Source: Thermoplasmata archaeon (GTDB lineage Archaea > Thermoplasmatota > Thermoplasmata > Thermoplasmatales > Thermoplasmataceae). From it: 12,519 nt of DNA. The translations under genes were made by a program, and so were the position numbers. Of this stretch, positions 1 to 7,656 are shown one piece after another. Location of the stretch: NCBI GenBank assembly GCA_021797525.1, contig JAJZZQ010000062.1, forward strand, positions 1-12,519. Reading direction: 5' to 3'. The notes under the pieces were generated by a model. It was not told the DNA's origin and did not search any database. It was given only the letters and a program-made list of their open reading frames with translations. Numbering within the stretch: the first letter of the stretch is position 1; the number at the start of each line of letters is the position of its first letter.

Positions 1-90
1 CTCCCTGAGACCGCCCATTTCTGTTCTCAATTTGGCCACATAAGTATCCTCGTCCTGGTCGAATTCTATATTGCAAATTAATTCCTGCAT
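1..90 (-). CDS. Unknown protein, N-terminal fragment (cut by window edge)
   Basis: Thirty codons read leftward from an ATG at 90 and stay open to the window edge. The peptide begins MQELICNIEFDQDEDTYVAK and is rich in acidic residues, with no signal peptide or membrane segment. A TATA-like box about 23 bp upstream of the ATG supports this start as a leaderless gene. I do not recognise the family from so short a piece and the rest of the gene is outside the window. Confidence 0.6.
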   Translation of the reverse strand, partial: MQELICNIEFDQDEDTYVAKLRTEMGGLRE

Positions 91-109
91 GAAAATAAAC
101 CTAAATCTG

Positions 110-116
110 TAATAAA
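110..116 (-). promoter_or_regulatory. TATA-like box for the minus-strand gene at 90
   Basis: On the minus strand this reads TTTATTA, centred about 23 bp upstream of the ATG at 90. That spacing fits an archaeal promoter whose transcript starts at or beside the start codon. The match is by eye only. Confidence 0.4.
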
Positions 117-240
117 CTGTCATTAAAAATCTTTGCTCAGGCATGTTCGGTATCCTGCGTCAAATAGGTGCAAGTGGAAGGGAAGGGCTGTCTGTATTGA
201 TGCTGGTTTTATGTCAGCAGAAATGTGAGTATCGGTCAAC

Positions 241-250
241 GTTTTAGTAT
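241..250 (+). promoter_or_regulatory. Possible TATA-like box for the Fe-S membrane protein
   Basis: The stretch GTTTTAGTAT is the most TATA-like sequence ahead of the gene starting at 315. It would give a leader of about 45 nt containing the SD at 302-307. This gene appears to have a leader, unlike the leaderless units elsewhere in the window. The match is weak. Confidence 0.25.
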
Positions 251-301
251 TACAGAGAAATAAGGAGCGGTTAGGATTGCATTCCATGAAATGGTGTATG
301 C

Positions 302-307
302 AGGAGG
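302..307 (+). promoter_or_regulatory. Shine-Dalgarno site fixing the start at 315
   Basis: AGGAGG lies 7 nt before the ATG at 315, an ideal spacing. The upstream in-frame ATG at 291 has no comparable site and would place the SD inside the coding region, so 315 is preferred. Confidence 0.65.
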
Positions 308-314
308 CCCATCG

Positions 315-2300
315 ATGAGCCATTTTGATCTTGAACTAGTGCTTCTCCTCATAATGGTAGCAATGGCACTGTCAATGGGCTATACAATAAGGCTCTCCTC
401 ATCCTCCAGTGATATTCTTCAGAGGCTTTTAGTATACATAATTCTCGCAATGATGAACAGCATGCTTCTTGCCCCGTTCATCTATCTGGCATTCCCGGGT
501 TTGATATCAATTGACAGGGCAGTGGAACTGGCCCTTCTTATAATGGTAATTGAGATAGCCCCATTTCTGGTATCCTTCACTAATTCAATCTTCAAAAGCT
601 CTGGCTTAAATCATAGAAGATTCCTTCTTGTCTTCCTTGCATTTTTTGTAATTTTTGATGAAGTCCTGATGAGCCTTGATTTCAACATTTTAATTTCTGG
701 TGCAAATTATCTAAATGTTCTACATTCTGATCCCATTCGAGGCCTATTCCAGTCTATTTCGTCATACTGGTTTGTCTTTCCAATGTCCGTTGAAATGTTC
801 TTCAGCATATTCCTGATGAGAAAATCATTCAAAAAAGCCCCTCTCATTATCCTGTCCACTCAGGCTGCAATAATGCTCTTTGCACCGACTGCAATAAACT
901 ACGCAGATTGGGCCTATGCTGCAGTCTTCATATCTGGATCAATAATGACCGGGTTCTTTGTCTTCGTTTTTGAGCACCTATACCGTGTGCAGGGTATAAA
1001 GGGAAGAATGGCCGATTATATCATCATGCTTCTTTTTGCATATACAATAATGATGTGCGGGGTCTTCCTATGGCAGGTGTATTCCAGCTATATTGTGTTC
1101 AGCGCCAGCATGATAATAGATATGACAGTCTACATAAGAGCTGCGGGTGACAGCGAGTACCTGAATTCAGGGAAGAAAGTTTACTGGCTGGCTAACAGGA
1201 ACTGGTCATTTTTGTTTCTGGCAATGGTTTTCAGTGCCGAGTTCTTCATGGGGGCAGCGTTTGATGCTCAATATTATGGGGCAGGCAATCTTGTCTCCAC
1301 GCTAGGGCTAGCTTCCATAGGAGGTGGCATCACTGGAGTGATTTCCTCATCCATTTATGATTTCTTCCGGTTATTTGCAGATATAAGCCTATCTTCATGG
1401 TTCCTTATAATGATGGGTATAGAGATGGGCTCTCTCGTTATTTTTAAGATAAGGAAGACAAGAGACCTGGAGACGAAGATAAGGCTTTCTTTTATGCTAC
1501 TTGCGTACGCTGTTTATTCAATCTTAATTCCATCATTTGTTGTATCCAATGTCTCTGTTGTACCTTTTGTAGGCTGGACCATGGGAATAGGTTCAGGAGG
1601 AGGGCTGGCACCTGATCTGATCATACCTATGGTCCTGACATATGTGGTAAGCGGAATACTCTCAATATTGTTCGGGTCAAGGCAGTTATGCTCAACATTC
1701 TGCACTGCTCCTGTAATGTATCAGGGGACCTTCTATGATTCCATGAAGGGATTCAATAAATCCTCTTCCATGGCAAAATCTCTCACCATGAATGACAGAT
1801 CTGGACGAATCACATACAGGATCGTTTCCATAACAGTTTATGCAATGATCATAGTAACAGGGATCATATCATGGCTTGATTACAATCACTATATGAACGT
1901 CACAATTTATGGGGCAGATCCTTTATACATGCTATACCTCTTTTTATTTGGATTTCTCTGGTATGCCGTCTTTATAACCATGCCCTATGTTGGATCATAC
2001 GGGTGCATAAATACAGGATACTGCCACTGGGGCAATTTCAACAGGTTCATATCGAAATTCGGATTCTTCAAGCTGAAAGTCAGGGATCCTATTCAGTGCG
2101 TCAACTGCAAAACCAAAGATTGCACACTTGCCTGTCCTGTTGGGAATTATGGACAGGCCGGTTCTTTCATATCAAAGGGGGAGTACAAGGATTCGAGATG
2201 CGTAGGAATAGGAGACTGTGTCAATGCATGTCCATACGAGAATATATTTTACTATGACGTCAGGCACTTCATAAAAGAGAGGATGAAGAAAGGTTCCTGA
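315..2300 (+). CDS. Polytopic membrane protein with NapH-like Fe-S C-terminal region
   Basis: Predicted 661-residue integral membrane protein with roughly 15 hydrophobic segments. The start at 315 is chosen for its SD; an in-frame ATG at 291 would add 8 residues. The last quarter resembles NapH/Fer4_5-type membrane ferredoxins. A CSTFC..P motif (Cys459, Cys463) follows one membrane segment, and a CINTGYCHWG motif (Cys564, Cys570) follows another. A cytoplasmic-type ferredoxin domain comes next: the first motif has Cys595, 598, 603 and 607, and the second has only Cys629, 635 and 639, one cysteine short of a standard 2[4Fe-4S] ferredoxin. The front part seems to contain two copies of a module with intramembrane Glu residues (Glu116/Glu160, then Glu309/Glu370), also found alone in the convergent gene 3 bp downstream. 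A role in membrane electron transfer, perhaps with quinone, is inferred. The partner and exact function are unknown. Confidence 0.8.
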   Translation: MSHFDLELVLLLIMVAMALSMGYTIRLSSSSSDILQRLLVYIILAMMNSMLLAPFIYLAFPGLISIDRAVELALLIMVIEIAPFLVSFTNSIFKSSGLNHRRFLLVFLAFFVIFDEVLMSLDFNILISGANYLNVLHSDPIRGLFQSISSYWFVFPMSVEMFFSIFLMRKSFKKAPLIILSTQAAIMLFAPTAINYADWAYAAVFISGSIMTGFFVFVFEHLYRVQGIKGRMADYIIMLLFAYTIMMCGVFLWQVYSSYIVFSASMIIDMTVYIRAAGDSEYLNSGKKVYWLANRNWSFLFLAMVFSAEFFMGAAFDAQYYGAGNLVSTLGLASIGGGITGVISSSIYDFFRLFADISLSSWFLIMMGIEMGSLVIFKIRKTRDLETKIRLSFMLLAYAVYSILIPSFVVSNVSVVPFVGWTMGIGSGGGLAPDLIIPMVLTYVVSGILSILFGSRQLCSTFCTAPVMYQGTFYDSMKGFNKSSSMAKSLTMNDRSGRITYRIVSITVYAMIIVTGIISWLDYNHYMNVTIYGADPLYMLYLFLFGFLWYAVFITMPYVGSYGCINTGYCHWGNFNRFISKFGFFKLKVRDPIQCVNCKTKDCTLACPVGNYGQAGSFISKGEYKDSRCVGIGDCVNACPYENIFYYDVRHFIKERMKKGS

Positions 2301-2303
2301 GGA

Positions 2304-3191
2304 TTATGCTGGCCCTGTACTGTAGGGATGTTTATCATGCTCTTTATTGAACCATCCCAGTACGACCAGGAAATAGAACAGCATGGAAACAACCATAGAC
2401 ACTGCAAAAATAATCCAGCTGATCCCAAACGGGTGCGTCACAACTATTGGTTCAGCAAGCCCTATTGCAGAAATGACAACAATGAAGATAAACCAGGTAA
2501 CAAGGCTTCTTCCATGCTCCCCCATATTATTACGGTTTCTGTAAACATAACTGAAAATAATGTAAATTGCCAGAAGCATGAGAATGGAGTAGACAATAAG
2601 GAGAGGTATTATTGGCCCGGAACTTCCAAGCAGGGCTGGATCTGCTATTTGCATCAGCAGTATGGCAAGCATAATCCTTCTCTCCAGGCCATTTCCGGCG
2701 AAGGTGAGAATGAAGAAAAGCATCTCTGCAATCATGGGTGCAAGGAATATGAAATTCGTAATACTGAGCCCGAAAAAATCAGGTATCTGCAGGGTGCTTG
2801 ACAGGCCACTTGTATAGTAGGCTAGAATTCTTAGAAAAAGTGCCATGGAAACCTCGTTCCAGACAAGTACGAGTGCCATCCCCATAGCCCTGTTCTTTGA
2901 AAGTACTGTAATTTTTGTCTTTATGCCTGTCAGAAAAATATAGACAAGTGCAACAGACATGAAAAGCATTGCTATGTTGAAGGCGAGAATTGAACCAAAG
3001 AATCCTCCTCCGCTGACGCTGTAATACAACAAGGCATCAAACATCCCACCCATCATATCCAGGCTGAGCAGTGATACAGCAAGCACCTTGATGGTGAAGT
3101 CAGCGGCATGGGTTCTCATGTATCTGATGACCCAGATAATAAAAGCGGTCATCAGGACCTCAGTGAGAATAACCCAGGGGGTGTTCAGCAC
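2304..3191 (-). CDS. Polytopic membrane protein, single copy of the module in the 315-2300 protein
   Basis: A 295-residue protein with about eight hydrophobic helices and no cysteine or haem-ligand motif. The start is a GTG at 3191; an in-frame TGA lies just upstream and the next ATG is 13 codons inside. It aligns almost without gaps to the N-terminal part of its convergent neighbour. NEVSMAL (Glu113) matches DEVLMSL, and PMIAEMLFF (Glu156) matches PMSVEMFF at nearly the same spacing. A VYRNR loop matches LYRVQ, and a helix starting near HPFGISW matches one starting near VYSSYIV. Paralogy is therefore likely, although hydrophobic composition inflates similarity. I recognise no named family. 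The conserved intramembrane glutamates hint at ion or proton handling or quinone contact, which is speculation. The two stop codons are 3 bp apart. Confidence 0.75.
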   Translation of the reverse strand: MLNTPWVILTEVLMTAFIIWVIRYMRTHAADFTIKVLAVSLLSLDMMGGMFDALLYYSVSGGGFFGSILAFNIAMLFMSVALVYIFLTGIKTKITVLSKNRAMGMALVLVWNEVSMALFLRILAYYTSGLSSTLQIPDFFGLSITNFIFLAPMIAEMLFFILTFAGNGLERRIMLAILLMQIADPALLGSSGPIIPLLIVYSILMLLAIYIIFSYVYRNRNNMGEHGRSLVTWFIFIVVISAIGLAEPIVVTHPFGISWIIFAVSMVVSMLFYFLVVLGWFNKEHDKHPYSTGPA

Positions 3192-3217
3192 AGGGAGAAA
3201 TCACTTCATACTATTAG

Positions 3218-3226
3218 ATTTTTTAA
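3218..3226 (-). promoter_or_regulatory. TATA-like box for the 2304-3191 gene
   Basis: The minus strand reads TTAAAAAAT, centred about 31 bp before the GTG start at 3191. This implies a leader of only a few nucleotides, consistent with the absence of an SD. Confidence 0.4.
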
Positions 3227-3340
3227 GCAAACCTGAATGCGATTACAATTTCTGTGTTTTTGTCTGCCATTTCAATAATGGTTGAAAACTTCCTCACCAG
3301 GCCTAAGGTGATTGCAAAGGCATTAAAGCGAGATGTTTGC

Positions 3341-4357
3341 TTACTTGGTGACATCAATGAGGATTCTACCCAGAGACCTTCTGTTCTGCATGTCACTGAA
3401 GGCATTATTAACCTCATCCAGTGAAACTGTTCTGTCACTGACTGCATGTATCTTCCCCTTTGATGTTAGGTCGAGGGCAGTTTCCACGTCTTTTCTAGTG
3501 GAGCTTATACTTCCTGAAATTGAATTTCCTTTCATAATTATCAGTCCAAGAGGCAACTGAACTGATTCCGGGTTGACGTTCCCAACAACAACCATTCGGC
3601 CCCCGCTTCTCAGGCTTCTTAGAGTTCTCTCAAATGTAGGCAGACCTACAGCTTCAAGGGCAAGGTGAACTCCATCATTGAATTTGCTCTTTATCTCCCT
3701 GTCAAAATTATCTGACGTTATTACTTCATCAGCTCCTATTTTCAGTAACGCCTCCCCCTTCCAGGGTGAAGAAGTCTTTGCAATAACGTAACCCCCAAGT
3801 GCCTTTGCAATCTGAATTGCATGAACACCCACACCTCCTCCTGCACCTGAGATGAGTATTCTCTGGCCTTCTTTAAGTCCACCAACTCTTCCGATTGCAT
3901 TGTAAAGCATGCCTGTAACACATGCTGCTAGGGTTGCATCAGCATCAGGAATACCATCAGGAACGGGAACCAGGGATCTGGAACTAACAATAACACGCTC
4001 TCCATATGCACCATTTCTTGATTCTCCATAGGCCTCCTTGTGCGGGCACAGGTTCTCTTCTCCTCTTAGGCAGAATTCACACTTTCCGCATGGAGCATAT
4101 ATGAGGCTTGCCACTCTCTGGCCAATCTTGAATCCCTGGACGGATTCTCCGATGGACTCTATTACTCCGGAAATTTCATGGCCTGGAATGATGGGTAGCT
4201 TTACTCTGGGCAGAAATCCGTCTCTGGTGAGAATATCCCTGTAACAAATACCTGTAAGAGTCTGCCTCAGCACAACCTCATCTTTTTCTGGTTCTCTAAG
4301 TGGCACATCTTTAACGGCAAGTGGTTCCTTTATGGCGTTGAGAACTGCAGCTTTCAT
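3341..4357 (-). CDS. Zinc-dependent medium-chain dehydrogenase/reductase, acryloyl-CoA reductase-like
   Basis: A 338-residue member of the zinc alcohol dehydrogenase (MDR) superfamily, at the usual family length. It has an N-terminal GroES-like catalytic domain (about 1-145) and a Rossmann NAD(P)-binding domain (about 146-300). Probable catalytic zinc ligands are Cys38 (GICYRD), His60 with Glu61 (PGHE) and Cys146. A structural zinc site is formed by Cys90, 93, 96 and 104 (APCGKCEFC then C). The dinucleotide loop is GAGGGVG (171-177). From memory, the run of motifs (CYRD, LYAP.G.CE.C, CVTGM, GNV.P) is closest to the Sulfolobales acryloyl-CoA reductase rather than to classic ethanol dehydrogenases. 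The substrate cannot be fixed from sequence alone. It has its own leaderless-type promoter and no visible link to the cofactor genes beside it. Confidence 0.88.
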   Translation of the reverse strand: MKAAVLNAIKEPLAVKDVPLREPEKDEVVLRQTLTGICYRDILTRDGFLPRVKLPIIPGHEISGVIESIGESVQGFKIGQRVASLIYAPCGKCEFCLRGEENLCPHKEAYGESRNGAYGERVIVSSRSLVPVPDGIPDADATLAACVTGMLYNAIGRVGGLKEGQRILISGAGGGVGVHAIQIAKALGGYVIAKTSSPWKGEALLKIGADEVITSDNFDREIKSKFNDGVHLALEAVGLPTFERTLRSLRSGGRMVVVGNVNPESVQLPLGLIIMKGNSISGSISSTRKDVETALDLTSKGKIHAVSDRTVSLDEVNNAFSDMQNRRSLGRILIDVTK

Positions 4358-4378
4358 GATCTATGATCGTGTTCTAGG

Positions 4379-4386
4379 ATAAATAA
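4379..4386 (-). promoter_or_regulatory. TATA-like box for the zinc dehydrogenase
   Basis: The minus strand reads TTATTTAT, centred 25-26 bp before the ATG at 4357. The spacing is that of an archaeal leaderless transcript, and no SD precedes the start. It diverges from the E1 gene promoter about 140 bp away. Confidence 0.55.
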
Positions 4387-4519
4387 GAACCCAAGGTCTC
4401 AGAGATAAGGTCACTTAAATCACAGAGAAATCAAAAACTGAAGTTTCAATCTGTTATTTGTTATGAGGAGAGGCAAGTTTATCGTAAATCTTTAAAGAAA
4501 TGATATGCCTGAAATTATC

Positions 4520-4528
4520 TAATAATAT
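4520..4528 (+). promoter_or_regulatory. TATA-like box for the E1/HAD operon
   Basis: TAATAATAT is centred about 23 bp before the ATG at 4547. This supports a leaderless transcript starting there and argues against the in-frame TTG at 4532. Confidence 0.5.
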
Positions 4529-4546
4529 ACATTGCAATCATGTATA

Positions 4547-5275
4547 ATGTTCAGCCTTCGTTATTCCAGAATGTCGGCCCTCAAGGAAATTGGAATAAGC
4601 GGTCTTGAGGCCCTTCAGAAGTCTACAATCTCAGTGATTGGGATAGGGGCTACCGGCTCTTCTGCAGCTGACATTTTTGCCAGAAATGGTGCAGGCAAAT
4701 TGAAGATGGCAGACCCAGACACCGTGGACATATCAAACCTGCACAGGCAGATTCTCTACTCCGAGGACGATGTGGGCAAACTTAAGGTTGATGCTGCAAG
4801 AAAGAAGATTGCAGCAATTAATAAGGGCCTGGTCGTAGAAACTTTCTCAGGCAAAATAGATGAAACTAACGTTGAAGGATTCTGTTCTGGTTCATCAATA
4901 ATCATAGACGGTTCAGACAACATGGAAACCAGAAGGGTTCTTAACGCATTTTCTGCCAGATCGGGGATACCATGGATTTTCACATCCGCCATAGGCACAG
5001 TCGGGCAACTCAAGCTGATAGTACCCGGCAGATCAGCCTGTCTGCAATGCATAAAGGTAAGGTTCGATACACCCGATATGAGGTGCGAGGATGTTGGGGT
5101 TCTTGCTTCATCCCCTTATATGATAGGAAGCATAGCTTGGACTCTTGCTGTCAAATATCTCATAAGAGGAGAACTGAAGGACGAAATTATTTATCTGGAC
5201 GCTTCTCTTCCTGAAATAGTGCACGTAAAAACTCAGAGAGATAAGGCATGCGAAGTGTGCGGTAATGTTTTATGA
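4547..5275 (+). CDS. MoeB/ThiF-family E1-like adenylyltransferase
   Basis: A 242-residue ATP-dependent enzyme that should adenylate the C-terminal glycine of the ubiquitin-fold protein MoaD, the first step of sulfur loading for molybdopterin. The N terminus carries the family's RYSR motif (5-8), which sets the start at 4547; the ATG 8 codons later would lose it. Other family marks are the nucleotide loop GIGATGS (32-38), Asp56, NLHRQ (64-68) and DGSDN (121-125). The zinc site is CLQC (Cys165, 168) with CEVC (Cys235, 238). Cys180 in RCEDVGV sits where the family's nucleophile or near-active-site cysteine lies. In Haloferax a single E1 serves both Moco synthesis and tRNA thiolation, so this one may also be dual-use; the neighbours favour Moco. 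It overlaps the HAD gene by 4 nt. MoeB, ThiF and HesA cannot be told apart here, so no symbol is given. Confidence 0.9.
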   Translation: MFSLRYSRMSALKEIGISGLEALQKSTISVIGIGATGSSAADIFARNGAGKLKMADPDTVDISNLHRQILYSEDDVGKLKVDAARKKIAAINKGLVVETFSGKIDETNVEGFCSGSSIIIDGSDNMETRRVLNAFSARSGIPWIFTSAIGTVGQLKLIVPGRSACLQCIKVRFDTPDMRCEDVGVLASSPYMIGSIAWTLAVKYLIRGELKDEIIYLDASLPEIVHVKTQRDKACEVCGNVL

Positions 5276-5910
5276 AGATAGAAGGCATAATTTTCGATCT
5301 GGATGGTACTATATTAAATTCCAGAATGCTCAGGGTGGATGCCTGGTTAAACGCTTTCGCAGATTTTGGGATACAGGTAAGCAAAGAGGAAATAGGGCCT
5401 CTCCTTGGACTCCCGGGAGTTGATCTGGCAGGGCGATATTCCAGTAAGGCCTTTGAAATAGAGGAGGCAGAAGAGAGATATTTCCGCAGCCATATAGGTG
5501 AACTTAAGTTCTATCCGGATGTGGAAGCCACAATTGATGCAATCAAGAAATCAGGGATCAGAACATCCATCGTTACATCCTCAAGGAGAAGGTTCGTGGA
5601 AATTCTTGGACTCCGTTTTTCCCCTGTTGTGACGATAGATGATGTTACAGTAGGGAAACCGGACCCTGAAGGATATGTAAAAGCTATGGAAATCATGGGT
5701 ATTTCAGATCCGCACAAAATAATTGTCGTAGGAGATGCAATCAGTGATATGAAGCCGGCAGTGGAAATTGGTGCAATAGCTGTATTTATCAGACATGGTT
5801 CAAACAGCCAATGCAATATATGCAATTATTACATAGACGAGGTCTCCGAATGTCTCGGAGTCATCGCAGAGCTGGAAAAATCTGACAAAAATATAGGAAA
5901 GAAATCCTGA
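5272..5910 (+). CDS. HAD-superfamily phosphatase (phosphoglycolate phosphatase/beta-phosphoglucomutase-like)
   Basis: A 212-residue haloacid-dehalogenase-type hydrolase, probably cytoplasmic and Mg-dependent. All four HAD motifs are present. Motif I is FDLDGT, with the nucleophile Asp9 and acid/base Asp11. Motif II is VTSS (101-104). Motif III is the lysine of GKPDP (Lys129). Motif IV is VGDAISD (Asp155, Asp159). A helical cap domain occupies about residues 16-80. Three cysteines near the C terminus (181, 184, 194) are unusual but form no recognised site. Its start codon overlaps the E1 stop codon as ATGA, so the two are probably translationally coupled, which suggests but does not prove a link to cofactor or sulfur-carrier metabolism. 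The substrate is unknown; such enzymes often remove damaged or surplus phosphorylated metabolites. Confidence 0.88.
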   Translation: MKIEGIIFDLDGTILNSRMLRVDAWLNAFADFGIQVSKEEIGPLLGLPGVDLAGRYSSKAFEIEEAEERYFRSHIGELKFYPDVEATIDAIKKSGIRTSIVTSSRRRFVEILGLRFSPVVTIDDVTVGKPDPEGYVKAMEIMGISDPHKIIVVGDAISDMKPAVEIGAIAVFIRHGSNSQCNICNYYIDEVSECLGVIAELEKSDKNIGKKS

Positions 5911-5916
5911 CTGGCA

Positions 5917-7656
5917 TCATTCCCTCATAAGAAGAACTTTTCTGATAGTGGTCTCTTTCTTAGAGTTCATGTTTTCTGGAGGGTTCAATGTTGTGAACAC
6001 CACTTCCACTTCACCTGAAATCAGCCGCTGGAAAGACTCCTCATAAGTTAACCTGAGTGTTAGGGAATTTTTTATCTTTCTGGAAATATCTTCGATAATA
6101 CCATAACTGGAAATAACATTCCAGGGTGAAAATTCATCAGTCACTGCAGAAATATTCCTGTTGTATTTTCCAGTTCTCCCGCTTGCAACTGAAAAAACAG
6201 GTCTGGATGATATTTCAATGCAGGAAAATTTAATCTTATTCTTCAAACCTGACAGCAGTTGTGATAGATATGGTTCATCCACCTCAATGACAACACCATC
6301 GACAGAGCCATTTCTGAATGCAGAAAAAGCATCGTCCGGAGACAATCTTCTGTGAGTATACTCAATCCCCTTATCCCTGAGCCATCCTGCAACTTCCATG
6401 TCAATCATTCCAGAGATAACCTTGCCACTGGTGCTGACCATTCCTGAGAATCTGAAAATCTCTACGGTTTCCCCTTCAGGAACAGGTGTGTCTCTTGGTG
6501 GAATAACAATATAACCATCTGTGTCAAGAAAGCGGCTCACAGATCCGGATAGTCCTTTCACTGGATATACAAGACACTCATTGCCGGTGCCCAGAACCTT
6601 CACAGGGATGAGATTTGTCTTCCTGCTGTCTACCCTGGTTACAATCCCAATTTTCCCGTGGATTTTATTGTATCTTTTATCGGATGAAATAAGTTTGAGG
6701 ATAGGTTCCATGAATATGGAGAAGAACACCATCAGAGCAGATACAGGAAAACCGGGTAGCCCAATTATGAAATGGTCACCGTGCTGTCCAAATGCAGTGG
6801 GCATTCCCGGTTTGATCATTACTCCATGGAACAGCATTCCTGGCTCCAATTCAGAAATTACCCTGTAAACATAGTCATATTCTCCTGCCGAGCTTCCTCC
6901 GGATACAATTAGAATATGGTAATCACTCAAGTACTGCCTGAGTTTTCTATCTATCAGGCCTCTGTCATCCTCCAGAGTTCCCAGATAGTCTGCCCGTATC
7001 CCGGTAAAGGCATTCAGCAAGGCCTGAATTGTTGGGCCATTAGAATCGTATATTTTTGGTTCCGTGTAAGGGGCACCAGGCCTGATCAACTCAGTTCCAG
7101 TTGATACTATCCCGACTTTGAGTTTCTCGCTCACAGGAATGGTTTCGATTCCCAGGGCATTCATAACAGCAATATGCGGTATATCAATAACAGTACCTGC
7201 TTTTAGAATCAGTTCACCCTTAACAAGATCTCCTCCCCTGTGTGCAATGTTCTCTCCCTGTTCCGCCTCGCTGAATATTTTTACCTCATTTCCATTGTCT
7301 GTTGTTCTTTCAACCATTATAACTGAGTCAGCACCAAATGGAATCTTTGCACCAGTTGATATTCTCATAGCAGACATTCCGGCACTAAGTGAGGCGGGAT
7401 TTTCCCCAATTCTGGATTCCCCTGTTAATCTAAGGACAACAGGACTATTTACTGAAGCACCCTTTGTATCGGATGATCTAACCGCGAATCCGTCCATTGT
7501 AGATCTGCTGAATGGAGGGTTGTCCAGGTTAGAAAAAACATCTTCTGAAATGATTCTTCCAAGAGATTCCTCCGTCTTTATAGTCTCAGTTCCTAGTTTA
7601 ATGTGCAGGTGTTCATTCACTTTATGGCAAGCTTCCTGAAATTCAATTGGTTCCAT
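5917..7656 (-). CDS. moeA: MoeA molybdopterin molybdotransferase fused to a shortened PBP-like domain
   Basis: A 579-residue protein. Residues 1 to about 405 are a full MoeA, which inserts molybdate or tungstate into adenylated molybdopterin. Key motifs are STMDGFAVR (Asp55), GGDL (Asp143), STGTEL (185-190), SGGSSAGEYDY (Asp261) and GLPGFPVSA (299-307). Residues from about 408 to 579 look like a worn version of the PBP-like domain found at the C terminus of many archaeal MoeA proteins. MEVAGWLRDKG and SPDDAFSAFRNGSVDG resemble its first helix and its Gly/Arg-Gly segment, but the domain is some tens of residues shorter than usual. The domain may sense or hold oxyanion or cofactor; this is inference. 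It is the last gene of the moaC-moaB-moeA operon. Its ATG directly follows the TAG of the upstream moeA and is preceded by a strong SD. Its stop codon lies 6 bp from that of the convergent HAD gene. Confidence 0.9.
   Translation of the reverse strand: MEPIEFQEACHKVNEHLHIKLGTETIKTEESLGRIISEDVFSNLDNPPFSRSTMDGFAVRSSDTKGASVNSPVVLRLTGESRIGENPASLSAGMSAMRISTGAKIPFGADSVIMVERTTDNGNEVKIFSEAEQGENIAHRGGDLVKGELILKAGTVIDIPHIAVMNALGIETIPVSEKLKVGIVSTGTELIRPGAPYTEPKIYDSNGPTIQALLNAFTGIRADYLGTLEDDRGLIDRKLRQYLSDYHILIVSGGSSAGEYDYVYRVISELEPGMLFHGVMIKPGMPTAFGQHGDHFIIGLPGFPVSALMVFFSIFMEPILKLISSDKRYNKIHGKIGIVTRVDSRKTNLIPVKVLGTGNECLVYPVKGLSGSVSRFLDTDGYIVIPPRDTPVPEGETVEIFRFSGMVSTSGKVISGMIDMEVAGWLRDKGIEYTHRRLSPDDAFSAFRNGSVDGVVIEVDEPYLSQLLSGLKNKIKFSCIEISSRPVFSVASGRTGKYNRNISAVTDEFSPWNVISSYGIIEDISRKIKNSLTLRLTYEESFQRLISGEVEVVFTTLNPPENMNSKKETTIRKVLLMRE

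Noticed and set aside
123..323. 66-codon minus-strand frame between the left-edge gene and the Fe-S membrane protein
   Set aside because: Mixed composition with many His, Cys and Thr, no family resemblance, overlap with the likely leader and start of the gene at 315, and no promoter or SD.
2328..2801. 157-codon plus-strand frame
   Set aside because: It lies entirely antisense to the 2304-3191 membrane protein gene. Its His/Asn/Glu/Lys-rich composition is what the complement of hydrophobic codons produces.
4532..4546. TTG start 5 codons upstream for the E1 gene
   Set aside because: The TTG would lie only a few bases after the TATA-like box at 4520-4528, too close for a transcript to include it; the ATG at 4547 fits both promoter and family N terminus.
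5810..5860. Possible CxxC zinc or redox site near the C terminus of the HAD protein
   Set aside because: Cys181, 184 and 194 are close together, but the fourth ligand is missing and the segment aligns with an ordinary helix-strand region of HAD enzymes.
7118..7639. 173-codon plus-strand frame
   Set aside because: Antisense to the well-supported MoeA region of the fusion protein; Ser/Pro/Thr-rich with no motifs.
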